Shown here one piece after another: positions 35,006 through 44,215 of a stretch of DNA of 64,000 bases (the stretch's first letter is position 1; each line of letters begins with the position of its first letter). The translations under genes and the position numbers were made by a program. The notes below the pieces were generated by a model. The model saw only the letters and a program-made list of their open reading frames with translations, did no database searches and was not told the DNA's origin. The stretch covers positions 992,001 to 1,056,000 of the forward strand of contig NZ_OU912926.1 in the NCBI RefSeq assembly GCF_918378365.1, given 5' to 3'. The DNA is from Candidatus Nitrotoga arctica. Its GTDB lineage: Bacteria; Pseudomonadota; Gammaproteobacteria; Burkholderiales; Gallionellaceae.

Positions 35006-35452
35006 CTACTTCCACTTGGCAACGGTGCTTGTTACCACTACATCTGTACTAGTTGGAGTGATTCCCCAAGTTGTAGCCGACGCCCCAAATGTTGGAAGCC
35101 ACGTGATGGTCGTTCCATCGATTCCAGATTTAATGCAACTAGCGCAGAGAGTGGCTACGATAGCACCAGTTACAGCCGTCACAGTATAACTTGCAACCTC
35201 TTGGGTTGGTGTTGGACCGGTACCCAACCCCAGCGAAGTCCAGTTACTAGCACCAGCAGGCGCAGAGCCGTTTTCCTGGGCAAACATGGCAACCGCCAGC
35301 TTAACCGGATCCACAGCAGTCGCGACTTTTGCAAGCTTGGCTTTAACTACATAATCCTGATAGGCAGGAATCGCTACAGCCGCGAGAATACCGATAATCG
35401 CGACCACGATCATCAATTCGATCAGAGTAAAACCTTTTTGCATTTGTTTCAT
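35006..35452 (-). CDS. pilA: Type IV major pilin (PilA-like)
   Basis: Pilus subunit. The class III leader MKQMQKG is cut before F8 by PilD. The mature N-terminus [20 protein letters not shown] keeps Glu5, needed for assembly. Then comes the alpha1 helix [20 protein letters not shown] and a beta-rich head with cysteines in [11 protein letters not shown]. At 148 residues it is normal size. The frame opens at 35488, but ATG 35452 behind AAGGAG is the true start. A sigma-54 type promoter lies upstream and a terminator downstream. Confidence 0.95.
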   Translation of the reverse strand: MKQMQKGFTLIELMIVVAIIGILAAVAIPAYQDYVVKAKLAKVATAVDPVKLAVAMFAQENGSAPAGASNWTSLGLGTGPTPTQEVASYTVTAVTGAIVATLCASCIKSGIDGTTITWLPTFGASATTWGITPTSTDVVVTSTVAKWK

Positions 35453-35508
35453 TATTGATACTCCTTTAAGAGTTAAAATTTGGTACACGGGGTGTGCGGT
35501 TTATTATA

Positions 35509-35524
35509 AGCAGGATTCATGCCA
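35509..35524 (-). promoter_or_regulatory. Sigma-54-type promoter of pilA
   Basis: On minus: TGGCATGAATCCTGCT. The GG and GC pairs are ten bases apart, as in the -24/-12 consensus, and only two core bases differ. Transcription would start about 45 bases before the pilA ATG. RpoN with PilR control of pilA is known in related bacteria. Confidence 0.65.
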
Positions 35525-35880
35525 GAACATCTTCTCCTGCAATTATGATCGTCTAGACCCAGTTCGACTAACAATCAGAGAGGCTGTGAAATTTCACACT
35601 GAAGAGAGAAGCCGATTTACGTCAGGAAAGTGACGGTTTTTGTCACTCTGGTTTTCGCATAAGGCACAACGCAAAAAGATCATGTAATCCATTATCAGCT
35701 GAGGGAGGACATGATTTTGTCAGCGTCGGGTTTGGAAGCCACTGAGCACAGCATGTATTACTATTACTTTTTTTGAGCACACCGCCGGAAAATTACTACT
35801 CGTCGGCTCGGATAGATCTTTTCGCGCAACAAGACATCGGGACAGCAATTTTATCCAGTCAGCGCAAAAGATAATGATCT

Positions 35881-35967
35881 GGAGATTTACTTCTTCTGAG
35901 AGAGATTGAAAAAAGTAAATCCGTTCATCCTTCGACAAGTTCAGGACAAACGGATTTATTTCTTCTG
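35881..35967. repeat. MITE-like repeat, copy 2 (partial, rearranged)
   Basis: It shares GGAGATTTACTTCTTC and the hairpin block CCGTTCATCCTTCGAC / GGACAAACGGATTTATT with copy 1 at 27.2 kb, but in a different order and without the inverted ends. It lies just after the stop of the PilB-like gene and might act as its transcript end. The remaining gap up to pilA (35525-35880) shows no gene. Confidence 0.5.
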
Positions 35968-35979
35968 TGTGTGCGGGTA

Positions 35980-38415
35980 TTACTTCATGCAGACGACACG
36001 CACCTGATGCATGTCGGTGATGCCGGATAATACCTTTTCAATGCCATCTTGCTTCAGGGTGCGCATGCCGTCATTGAGAGCGTTAGCAAACATTTCCGCG
36101 ACGCGAGCGTGTTCCTGAATGTTCTTTTTTATCAGATCAGTGCCCACCATCAACTCATGTAAACCTACCCGTCCGCGATAACCTGTGCCGGAGCAATATT
36201 CACAGCCTACCGGTTCATACAACGTGAATCTCCCCATTTCATCCGCAAACAGCTTGACCCATTCGGCGTACAGTGCCTTGTAAGCAGCATTGGTATCCTG
36301 TTTCCAGGGAGCGCAGTTCATAAGCTCTGTTGCATATTCAGCAAGCAATGATTTGAGTTCATCTTGAGTGGCGGTATGCGATTTTTTGCATTTCTTGCAT
36401 AAACGTTTGGCCAAACGCTGCGCCAAAACACCTAACAGGGCATCGGAAAAATTAAATGGATCCATACCCATATCCAATAATCGCACGACGGATTCCGGCG
36501 CGCTGTTAGTGTGCAGGGTGGCGAACACCAAATGGCCGGTAAGAGAGGCTTCTATGCCGATGGAAACCGTTTCCTTGTCGCGCATTTCACCTACCATAAT
36601 CACGTCCGGGTCAGCGCGCAAAAAGGCTCTCATGATGGTGGCGAAATCCATACCGGCCTTCTTGTTGATTTGCACCTGACGCAGGCCCTTCTGTGTAATT
36701 TCTACCGGGTCTTCGGCTGTCCAGATTTTGGTCTCAGGCTTGTTAATGTGGCCAAGTACGGAATGCAAAGTAGTCGTTTTGCCGGATCCAGTTGGGCCGC
36801 ATACAAAAAACAGGCCGTAAGGTTTGCTGATTACCGCTTTCAGGGTTTCAAGGTTTCGTGCCGACAGCCCCAGCTCATTAAGTTTTATCGGCTCGCCAGT
36901 GGCCAAAATACGCATCACGATGTCTTCCATGCCGCCCTGAGAAGGAATGGTGGCAACGCGCAGTTCAATATCCAGAGGCCCATATTTATTGAACTTGATC
37001 TTGCCGTCCTGCGGTTTGCGCTTCTCCGAAATATCAAGGTCGCACATGATTTTGATACGCGTAACCAGCGCACTCCGGAAAGATGATGGCACTTCGATAT
37101 AAGGTAGCAGCGAACCATCCTTGCGCAAGCGAATCACGGTCTTGCCCTTGCCCGGTGCGGGTTCAACATGAATGTCGGAAGCGCCCATTCTGTGGGCATC
37201 CATGATGATCTTGTTAACCAGCTTGACTAGTTCATTGTCTGCCGCCGCACTGACTTCCTCTTGGTTAATCTCATCAAGCTCTACTTCATCCCCTCCCATG
37301 GCGGTAAGCATCTCATCCATTGAGGTACCGTCCATTTCCAAGCTACCGGACATGCCACCAGCGCCACTTCCGCCTCCGCCAAAGAACAAGTTGAGGGTTG
37401 CATTGAATTCGCGCTGCGAACAAACCCGATAAACCAGTCGGCTCCTGGAAAAAACGTTGTTCACCACGCGTGAGGTTTGGATCCACTCTGGATCGGTGGT
37501 AAGGATTACCAAGCCTTCCTTAACCTCATCTATCGGCACCCATTGGCTGCTTTCGACATATTCCCGTTTCAGATTTTTGAGTAATTCGGACGGTTTGGTG
37601 CGATCAGGGTTGAATGGTTCATAGGGCACGCCGAAGAAGAGTGCAAGCGCTTTACCAAGAGCGGCCGGTTTAACCTGAAATTCGTCGAGCAACTCATCCT
37701 CGATGTCAACATTTTTGCGCCGCGCTGTGGATACGGCCAAATCCAATTCGTCAGCAGATAACACCGCGTCATAAACCAAATGATCGTACTTGGTTTTAGC
37801 AGCAGGTTGCTGCTGACTCTGGCGCAGCGCCACTGCCAAATTCTGTGCTAGCTCTAATATCCCATCTACTAGCATTCTCGAAAAAGGCTGGTCGGCCTTA
37901 TTATTGAGAACCTGGATGACACCGGCCAAATCCTTGCTATCTGGATCGAGTATGGGCACCACAAGAGCTTGCTTGGTACGATAGCCAGTGCGCTTATCTA
38001 CGTCTTGCAAAAAGCGTAGGTTGGTACTATGCGAAGCTAGCTCTTTTTCGTCGTATACATCCGTGATGTTAAGTACTTTTTTTTGTAGCGCGACATACCC
38101 AACAAGACTCTGCTCAGTAACGCGTAATTTGAGATCCTTGAATGAGTTAGCCCCGGTCTTTATTTTTGAAATCAGCGTGGCCTTGTCTTTATCCAGTGAA
38201 TAAATGGTGAGGCGATCAGCATTGAATATCGTACATATATCTTTGCTAACTCCCAGCATAATTTCGTCGAAATTGTATGCAGTATTAATCTTGCTTATGA
38301 CGTGATCATGAATGTTACTTATGACTTGATTAAGATTCTTCGTGAACACCAGTTGCGCCTCAATCTGGCTGGCATTGGCCCGTCGTTCTCGCTGTATTGT
38401 TGGTGCGCTATCCAT
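35980..38415 (-). CDS. GspE/PilB-family secretion ATPase with N-terminal GAF domain
   Basis: An ATPase that powers pilus or type II-like assembly. Of 811 residues, about 25-200 form a GAF domain (DEIMLGVSKDICTIFNADRL, QALVVPILD). A GspE N-terminal domain follows, then the ATPase: Walker A CGPTGSGKTTTLHSVL, Asp box TAEDPVEI, Walker B ADPDVIMVGEMRDKET, His box FATLHTN, and a CxxC pair motif (LCKKCKK, CEYCSGTGY) that binds zinc. ATG 38415 behind GGGAG is the start. The GAF fusion suggests control by a small ligand. Neighbouring FHA and PP2C genes suggest phospho-regulation. Confidence 0.9.
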   Translation of the reverse strand: MDSAPTIQRERRANASQIEAQLVFTKNLNQVISNIHDHVISKINTAYNFDEIMLGVSKDICTIFNADRLTIYSLDKDKATLISKIKTGANSFKDLKLRVTEQSLVGYVALQKKVLNITDVYDEKELASHSTNLRFLQDVDKRTGYRTKQALVVPILDPDSKDLAGVIQVLNNKADQPFSRMLVDGILELAQNLAVALRQSQQQPAAKTKYDHLVYDAVLSADELDLAVSTARRKNVDIEDELLDEFQVKPAALGKALALFFGVPYEPFNPDRTKPSELLKNLKREYVESSQWVPIDEVKEGLVILTTDPEWIQTSRVVNNVFSRSRLVYRVCSQREFNATLNLFFGGGGSGAGGMSGSLEMDGTSMDEMLTAMGGDEVELDEINQEEVSAAADNELVKLVNKIIMDAHRMGASDIHVEPAPGKGKTVIRLRKDGSLLPYIEVPSSFRSALVTRIKIMCDLDISEKRKPQDGKIKFNKYGPLDIELRVATIPSQGGMEDIVMRILATGEPIKLNELGLSARNLETLKAVISKPYGLFFVCGPTGSGKTTTLHSVLGHINKPETKIWTAEDPVEITQKGLRQVQINKKAGMDFATIMRAFLRADPDVIMVGEMRDKETVSIGIEASLTGHLVFATLHTNSAPESVVRLLDMGMDPFNFSDALLGVLAQRLAKRLCKKCKKSHTATQDELKSLLAEYATELMNCAPWKQDTNAAYKALYAEWVKLFADEMGRFTLYEPVGCEYCSGTGYRGRVGLHELMVGTDLIKKNIQEHARVAEMFANALNDGMRTLKQDGIEKVLSGITDMHQVRVVCMK

Positions 38416-38841
38416 CCACTTCTCCCTGATCACTCCAAATGTGGCTTGCCGTATGGTGAGATTGCATAACATTATTGCTTGCTATCAAGACAGCGGCATT
38501 TAGCGAAAGTTCTCCATGCGATTTTGAAACAAAGACGGGTTATGTCACCCCTATTTAAGGTGCCGTGTCATTATTTACGTCCCACAAAAAAATACTACCT
38601 AGCAACAAAAAAACACGGCCAGCATCACAAATATGATATTTCGGATGGGAAACTATGCAACTTTATTTATGGTTTCTGCGGAGATAGAAGTTGAACGCTT
38701 GACCGTTCTGCAAATATCACCGGTGTGAATCCATGCAGGCATTCGCTGATTTTTTGCATGGCCCGACACGCAGCGCCAATTCTTTTTTGAATTGAAGAAG
38801 GCGGTTTCGATCTACTGCGTAAAACTCACTCACAGAAGCCC
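38416..38841. promoter_or_regulatory. Gap upstream of the GAF-ATPase gene
   Basis: About 425 bases between two minus-strand genes; it should hold the ATPase promoter. A 71-codon plus-strand frame at 38479-38694 looks accidental. An ATGCAGGCAT / GCATGGC repeat around 38730-38765 may form a hairpin. No clear terminator or RNA gene. Confidence 0.3.
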
Positions 38842-39636
38842 TCAAATTTTGAGATAGAACTCCATTTTGATCCCCGCTAACTCAATAATGTCGTGCTCAT
38901 TAAGCTGACACGGTTGGTCGTCCAGCGGCTTACCATTAAGATTGGGGTAGCTTGCCCCTTCCACATAGGTGATGAAATAACCACGCGGACGACGCGTAAA
39001 TACGACGACCTGCAAGCCGGATTTTCCTACAGTAGTCAGATTCTTCACTAACTCAAGTTCTTTTCCCGCATTAGGTCCGGTCAGTATCTGTATTACACCC
39101 ATTGCTTGCTGCAAATCAGGTGCTTTTTGGACGGGGGTTACAAGAGCAGGCTCCGATGGTATGGCAACCTCAGCCTGTCGCAATTCAGGTACTCTCTCCG
39201 CGGGTGTTAATGGAGGCTGCTCTTTAGGCTTTAATTTCCCTGACATTTCATACGGATCAGCTTTCACCGGGGGGGTGGATGCAATACGGGAAGACGCACG
39301 AAATACCATTGTCTTCTCGAAATCTGCCGCAGTAGATTGGCTTTTCTGATCATTCACATACTTGAGTTTATATTTACCAATTTCAATTACGTCATTACTT
39401 TGCAAAAAATGCTTCTTAATTGCCGCGCCATTTACTAAGGTTCCATTAGTGCTATCCAAATCTTCCAAAAAGGAATCATTCAGTATGGTCACTATCGCAG
39501 CGTGCTCGCCGCTAACAGCAAGATTATCAATAACGATCTCATTGTGCGGCTTGCGCCCTATCGTCATGCGCTCCTTGTCCAGAACATATTCCTGCAACAC
39601 CCCACCATTCATGCTTAGTATCAGTTTCGCCGCCAT
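38842..39636 (-). CDS. Protein with two FHA domains
   Basis: A 264-residue phosphothreonine-binding adaptor. The first FHA domain (about 5-92) is canonical: MTIGRKPHNEIVIDN, SGEHA, LEDLDSTNGTLVNG. A proline/glutamate-rich linker joins it to a second, more divergent FHA-like domain (about 178-264: LTTVGKSGLQVVV, PNLNGKPLDD). Such adaptors dock proteins phosphorylated by Hanks-type kinases. The gene follows the PP2C phosphatase by 17 bases in the same operon, and a kinase-domain gene lies nearby on plus. Confidence 0.88.
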   Translation of the reverse strand: MAAKLILSMNGGVLQEYVLDKERMTIGRKPHNEIVIDNLAVSGEHAAIVTILNDSFLEDLDSTNGTLVNGAAIKKHFLQSNDVIEIGKYKLKYVNDQKSQSTAADFEKTMVFRASSRIASTPPVKADPYEMSGKLKPKEQPPLTPAERVPELRQAEVAIPSEPALVTPVQKAPDLQQAMGVIQILTGPNAGKELELVKNLTTVGKSGLQVVVFTRRPRGYFITYVEGASYPNLNGKPLDDQPCQLNEHDIIELAGIKMEFYLKI

Positions 39637-39653
39637 ATCATCAATCCCCGTAT

Positions 39654-40478
39654 TTAATTCTTGAACCAGGACAGTATTTTTGCGAGCCAGCCACGCTGCA
39701 CGGCAAACTCACCGTTAACCTTAATAAGTATTACAGATACATTATCCCGCCCGCCATTATCGTTTGCCATTTCAATCAACTGTTTCGCTACCAACTTTAG
39801 ATTGGCTCGCAGCATGTGCAACGTAGCTCTGATCTCATTGTCTTCGACCATATCGTTCAAACCGTCCGAGCATATTAAATAAATATCGCCCACTTGCACC
39901 GCATGAACTTGAATCTCCGCCTCGACTGCTGGGTCAACTCCAACCGCGCGCGTAATCAGATTTTTGTTTTTGGATAGTCGCGCATCTTTTTGACTTAGCA
40001 AGCCTCTGTCGATTTGCTCCTGCAACAGTGAATGATCACGAGTGATAGGCTCAAATATTTCACCGCGCAGTCGGTACATCCGCGAATCGCCGACGTGAGC
40101 AACTGCTAAACGGTTATCGTAAAACAGCCCGGCCACCACTGTGGTGCCCATGCCAGCATATTGCGGCTGGCTTTGTGACGAATGGTAGATAGAGGTATTG
40201 GCTTTTCGCACTTTTTCGCGTAACAGTTCCACGCCAACATCTTCACCGCCTTTCCCCCTGTCTTCAGGGCGCATGCTTTCCAAGCTATGCTTTATTTCGG
40301 TCGTTATCAGCGAAACTGTAATGCCGCTAGCAATTTCACCAGCATTGTGCCCACCCATACCATCCGCCAGCACCACTAACCCACACGACGCGTCATAAGC
40401 CACGCTATCTTCGTTGTGCGAGCGCGCAACACCCGGGTGAGTCACACTAACGATTTCTAGCGCCTGTTCAATATCCAT
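39654..40478 (-). CDS. PP2C-type Ser/Thr protein phosphatase
   Basis: Reverses Hanks-type kinase phosphorylation. All metal-binding motifs are intact: SHNEDSV (motif 1), VVLADGMGGHNAGEIAS (motif 2), VAHVGDSRMYRL, ICSDGLNDMVEDNEI and GGRDNVSVILI. At 274 residues it is the size of bacterial Stp/PrpC enzymes. First gene of the PP2C-FHA pair. The cyclase-kinase fusion that starts 560 bases away on the opposite strand is the obvious antagonist. Confidence 0.93.
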   Translation of the reverse strand: MDIEQALEIVSVTHPGVARSHNEDSVAYDASCGLVVLADGMGGHNAGEIASGITVSLITTEIKHSLESMRPEDRGKGGEDVGVELLREKVRKANTSIYHSSQSQPQYAGMGTTVVAGLFYDNRLAVAHVGDSRMYRLRGEIFEPITRDHSLLQEQIDRGLLSQKDARLSKNKNLITRAVGVDPAVEAEIQVHAVQVGDIYLICSDGLNDMVEDNEIRATLHMLRANLKLVAKQLIEMANDNGGRDNVSVILIKVNGEFAVQRGWLAKILSWFKN

Positions 40479-40670
40479 ATTCGGGCATCTCTATACAATT
40501 AAGACATCTCTATACATTCAAAACTCTAAGTTTTTTAAATTACCACTTTCTTAGCGTAACATTTTTTACAGCACCCGCGTACCAGTGGTGAATTGGAATA
40601 TTGACGAACCTTTACGCAGAGTAAACATGGCAGCATGTTACTGCACACCCAACAAATAAAATAGAAAAAA

Positions 40671-40832
40671 GCGCTATGTGAAACCAGAGTCGATAATCAA
40701 CTTTCACCTCTCGTAGAAAAAGTAAATCCGCTCATCTGTCAACAGGCTTAAGACGAATGGATTTTTAACTGACTATTTTTTGTTGTTCATCTTGCCCTTA
40801 TCGAAGGTTATCTACTGCGAATCACATAGAGC
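40671..40832. repeat. MITE-like repeat, copy 3 (inverted)
   Basis: About 162 bases in the divergent gap, in reverse orientation to copy 1. The left end GCGCTATGTG...GATAATCAACTTTCACC corresponds to the right end of copy 1, and the right end TTATCTACTGCGAATCACAT to its left end. The middle matches over the GACAACAAGATGAAC and ACAGGCT segments. The rest of this 560-base gap (40479-41036) shows no gene; it must hold the divergent promoters. Confidence 0.6.
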
Positions 40833-41036
40833 GTAAAAAATACAAAGTTGAGCTAAAGTTTTCCAAAAGTTATCCGCTATTTTAAATAGCAGCGGCTAAT
40901 TGTGCCTTGCGTGCATAAGTCGAATCGAAGCGGTATTGCCTGATCATCCAAGCTTAAAAATGCAAGCCATGAATCCAGTTATCAAAAATTTTGAGCTTTT
41001 CTCTATCCACAGAATTTTATATTTCGGTGTGGACAA

Positions 41037-42803
41037 ATGATTACATCATCAGAGATAAGCCGTATCACATTGCCTGTTTCCGGGCATCTGAAGCAGGCTG
41101 AAATCATGCACAAGTTAATAGCTGGAGATATCACCGAATATGCTCCGCCCCGCGATAATTCGTTGTTATACCAAACTAATGAGTGCACCAATACCAAACT
41201 GCGCTGTGGTGAGCTACCAAGCAGCAGTGTTGTAATTCCTGCGGCCCAGAGCACGGTCAATGGTTCCGTGCTCTTCGTTGATATTCGTAACTTTACTATG
41301 TTCGCCGATCAACTTCATGCCGGGGAAGTAATTGAATTTTTGAATACATTCTTTGAACGAGCGTATGAGCCAGTCCGTCAGCAGTGTGGATGGGTTGTAA
41401 GATTCCTCGGCGATGGAATGGTAGCAATGTTTGAGCCAAGGGCAGAACAATCAGATGATCACGCCGAGCGTGCACTTAAAGTGGCACTCCTGATAGTGCT
41501 CGCCGCCGATTCCTTCCGTGATTGGATCGCACAGCGCTTCCCAGAACGGAAGTTTCCGCAGTTCGCAGTCGGTATCGGCATACATTCGGGCGAAGTGATG
41601 ATATGCAAGATGGGTGGTGGCTCCGTAATCGAAACCACCATAATCGGCGATACGGTAAACATCGCTGCTCGCCTGCAAACGATGACCAAGGTTCTTGGTT
41701 GGAGCATAGCGACGAGCCACTCCTGCGCAAGTATAGCCGGAGGCCGTTTTCAGCTCGGTCGTGGCAGTACGGTAGCCATGAAGGGGAAAACGGTACAAAT
41801 TCAAGCCATAGAGGTCATAGGACTTAACCCCCGTACTGCAAGCTCCTACAATGATAGCGCTTTCTATGAGAAGCTAGGTCTATCTGTAGCTGTAAATACG
41901 GCAATATTCGAATTGGCACGAGAGCAGACCGACTCGATGCAAAACCATTATTCGGGCGCCGGAAGCACGCTTGAAACGATTCCTCAAGATCAACCAATCG
42001 AACTGGAAGGCTATCGCTTACTGCGCAAGCTGGGACAGGGTGGAATGTCTGAGGTTTTTCTCGCAGAAAATCTCATTACACATACCCAGCAAGTACTAAA
42101 ACTTGTTCCGACGACAGCGATCGACATTGACAACGACGATACATTGCAGCGTTTTTTGCATGAGTTCGCACTTATCTCACAGATTGATCATCCTAACGTT
42201 GCGCGCATCTATCAACAGGGTTTCACTTCAACCCACGCTTATATTTCAATGGAGTTTTTTCCCGGCGGGGATTTACGGTGTCTTATCTCAGAACATCCCA
42301 CACCGCAAGTTGCAATCGCCTCGTTGCTACAGATAATGGGCGGACTCTCCGCGATCCACGCATTGGGCATCATTCATTGCGATATGAAACCCGACAATGT
42401 GATGATTCGCAGGGACGGTTCACTCGCACTCGCCGATTTCGGAATTGCCGAGCATTCCGACGTAACCAGGCTACCTACCCGCCCTGGTGAAATTATGGGT
42501 TCACCGTCATATCTTGCGCCCGAGCAGGCGTTGGGTCTACCTGTCGATGAGCGGACGGACCTGTACAGCATGGGAGCCATGTTTTACGAAATGTTGACGG
42601 GACGGCCGCCTTACAAGGGAAGCTCAGTGCAGGCGATTCTTTACCAACACGTAAATCTCCCGGTACCCATATTGCCCGTGGGTCTCGAGCGCTTTCAACC
42701 CATCCTGAATCGCATGATGGCTAAATCGGCCGCGGCACGCTTTGAAAGCGCCGACGCAGTCGTCGAGTACGTCATTTCCTCCGGCTTGATCGGAAATCTA
42801 TGA
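41037..42803 (+). CDS. Class III nucleotide cyclase fused to a Ser/Thr kinase
   Basis: A 588-residue soluble signalling enzyme. The cyclase domain (about 75-255) has metal aspartates D82 (LFVDIRNFT) and D126 (RFLGDGM), and the transition-state pair in DTVNIAARL. At the usual substrate-selecting Lys there is R122, so activity or specificity may be altered. The kinase domain (about 320-585) has LGQGGMSEV, the lysine in VLKLV, HCDMKPDN and ADFGIAE, all consistent with activity. The order cyclase-kinase is uncommon. The stop overlaps the next gene. It probably heads the chemosensory operon. Confidence 0.88.
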   Translation: MITSSEISRITLPVSGHLKQAEIMHKLIAGDITEYAPPRDNSLLYQTNECTNTKLRCGELPSSSVVIPAAQSTVNGSVLFVDIRNFTMFADQLHAGEVIEFLNTFFERAYEPVRQQCGWVVRFLGDGMVAMFEPRAEQSDDHAERALKVALLIVLAADSFRDWIAQRFPERKFPQFAVGIGIHSGEVMICKMGGGSVIETTIIGDTVNIAARLQTMTKVLGWSIATSHSCASIAGGRFQLGRGSTVAMKGKTVQIQAIEVIGLNPRTASSYNDSAFYEKLGLSVAVNTAIFELAREQTDSMQNHYSGAGSTLETIPQDQPIELEGYRLLRKLGQGGMSEVFLAENLITHTQQVLKLVPTTAIDIDNDDTLQRFLHEFALISQIDHPNVARIYQQGFTSTHAYISMEFFPGGDLRCLISEHPTPQVAIASLLQIMGGLSAIHALGIIHCDMKPDNVMIRRDGSLALADFGIAEHSDVTRLPTRPGEIMGSPSYLAPEQALGLPVDERTDLYSMGAMFYEMLTGRPPYKGSSVQAILYQHVNLPVPILPVGLERFQPILNRMMAKSAAARFESADAVVEYVISSGLIGNL

Positions 42804-43747
42804 TGATGGAAGCATTTACCACCATGTCCCCGGCGAAATCCCAATACACCATAGATGTCCACGGCTTTAGCCAGACCGAACGGATTATCTTGAAGAGCAT
42901 TTTCAGTTTATCCGCGCGCCGCGCGCCTAAATTTGTTGAGTTTATGCCGACGGTGGATTCAACGATGGGTTCAGCGCCGGACGTTTTTCTCGTTGATGCT
43001 GAAGACGCAAGTGCGATAGCGGATTTTCGTCAAAAAAATGCCATGAACACCCGGCCTGCCATCCTGATTGGCGACACCGATCACGGTATTGCGGGCACAA
43101 CTTTATCACGACCATTGCAATGGACGAAGCTGTTCAAAGCATTCGATCTCGCAGTAGGGATTAACACACCCAGCCAAGCACCCAAACCAGAGCCCGCAAT
43201 TCGTATAGCCACCCCCTACGAAAAAACCCAACCGATGATTGCAATACCAGCCCTGCGATCATCGGTGCCCTCGATAGCCCCACCAAAAATATCAGATACA
43301 GCAGTGCGAAAGTTAGTTTCAGAAAATCACAGTCTGACAGATAACACCGCGCCCGCGTACCCGCCGGATCGCCCATTTAACTGGGTTCTAGTCTGCGACG
43401 ACAATATGACTGTGCGTGAATTCATGCGCGTCAAGCTCGCGCCATTTGGTTTCAATGTCGATTACGCCGAAACAGGGGAGCAGGCAGTTGGACTCACCGG
43501 CACCAAACACTACACCTGTGTCTTTCTCGATGTCGTGATGCCAGGAATCAATGGCTATCAGGTTTGCAAACTTATCAAGTCTAAGAAAGGTGCCGCAAAA
43601 ACTGCGGTGGTGATGCTTTCAAGTAAAGATTCAACTTTCGACAAGATTCGAGCCACTATGTCTGGCTGCGATACTTACCTCACAAAACCGGTCAACGAAA
43701 ACCGCCTTTTCGAAGTAATCAGCAAGTACCTGCCAACGAATGCCTGA
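42800..43747 (+). CDS. Response regulator with C-terminal receiver domain
   Basis: A 315-residue protein. The C-terminal REC domain (about 190-315) has the acidic pair in VCDDNMTVREF, phospho-acceptor D244 in CVFLDVVMPG, and the Lys in YLTKPVNE. Residues 10-110 look like a divergent receiver-like or PatA-like domain without the catalytic aspartates (IDVHGFSQTERIILKSIF), and a proline-rich linker joins them. It starts with ATGATGATG overlapping the cyclase-kinase stop, so the two are coupled. Probably an output of the downstream CheA-like kinase. Confidence 0.85.
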   Translation: MMMEAFTTMSPAKSQYTIDVHGFSQTERIILKSIFSLSARRAPKFVEFMPTVDSTMGSAPDVFLVDAEDASAIADFRQKNAMNTRPAILIGDTDHGIAGTTLSRPLQWTKLFKAFDLAVGINTPSQAPKPEPAIRIATPYEKTQPMIAIPALRSSVPSIAPPKISDTAVRKLVSENHSLTDNTAPAYPPDRPFNWVLVCDDNMTVREFMRVKLAPFGFNVDYAETGEQAVGLTGTKHYTCVFLDVVMPGINGYQVCKLIKSKKGAAKTAVVMLSSKDSTFDKIRATMSGCDTYLTKPVNENRLFEVISKYLPTNA

Positions 43748-43795
43748 CCCGACCGCATTATATTTTACTCAATCCCATTACAAGGAGAAGCAACC

Positions 43796-44158
43796 ATGAC
43801 AATCAAGAAAGTTCTTTGCGTCGATGATTCGTATACTGATCTTGTCAATATTCAAACAATCGTAATCGGCACAGGCCGCTTTGTCGTCACCGCCGCCAAT
43901 GGTAAGGAAGCGATCGAGATGACCAAATCCGAGAAACCGGACCTGATTTTCATGGATGTAAACATGCCGGACATGGATGGCTTTGCCGCTACCCGCGCTT
44001 TAAAAAAAGATCCCGCGACCAAGGACATTCCGGTCGTATTTGTAACCAGCAAGGACCAGAAAGCAGACAAGATGTGGGGGCAAATGCAGGGAGGTAGCGG
44101 ATATGTCGTTAAACCCTATACATCCGATGATATCGTCAGACTCATCAATACGTTATGA
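43796..44158 (+). CDS. pilH: Single-domain response regulator, PilH-like
   Basis: A 120-residue CheY-type receiver: acidic pair in LCVDDSYTD, phospho-acceptor D54 in LIFMDVNMPDMDG, Thr/Ser in VFVTSKDQ and Lys in GYVVKPY. In Pil-Chp systems PilG and PilH receive phosphate from the hybrid kinase and set extension/retraction of type IV pili. PilH is the better match by sequence feel and by its place just before a PilI-like CheW. AAGGAG precedes ATG 43796. Confidence 0.85.
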   Translation: MTIKKVLCVDDSYTDLVNIQTIVIGTGRFVVTAANGKEAIEMTKSEKPDLIFMDVNMPDMDGFAATRALKKDPATKDIPVVFVTSKDQKADKMWGQMQGGSGYVVKPYTSDDIVRLINTL

Positions 44159-44215
44159 CGACCCCGTTGCCACGTTTGAATGCCTTCTTGCTGATCCATT
44201 CTGTAACAGACAGCC

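Noticed and set aside
35720..35938. 72-codon minus-strand frame between pilA and the PilB-like gene
   Set aside because: It runs into the repeat copy at 35.9 kb, with no ribosome-binding site or recognisable domain.
35881..35967. Calling the repeat at 35.9 kb a plain terminator of the PilB-like gene
   Set aside because: It can form a hairpin but has no proper T-run on the minus strand and matches copies in unrelated gaps, so it is better listed as a repeat.
41037..42803. Kinase half of the cyclase-kinase as a pseudokinase
   Set aside because: The glycine loop, VLKLV lysine, HCDMKPDN loop and DFG are all present.
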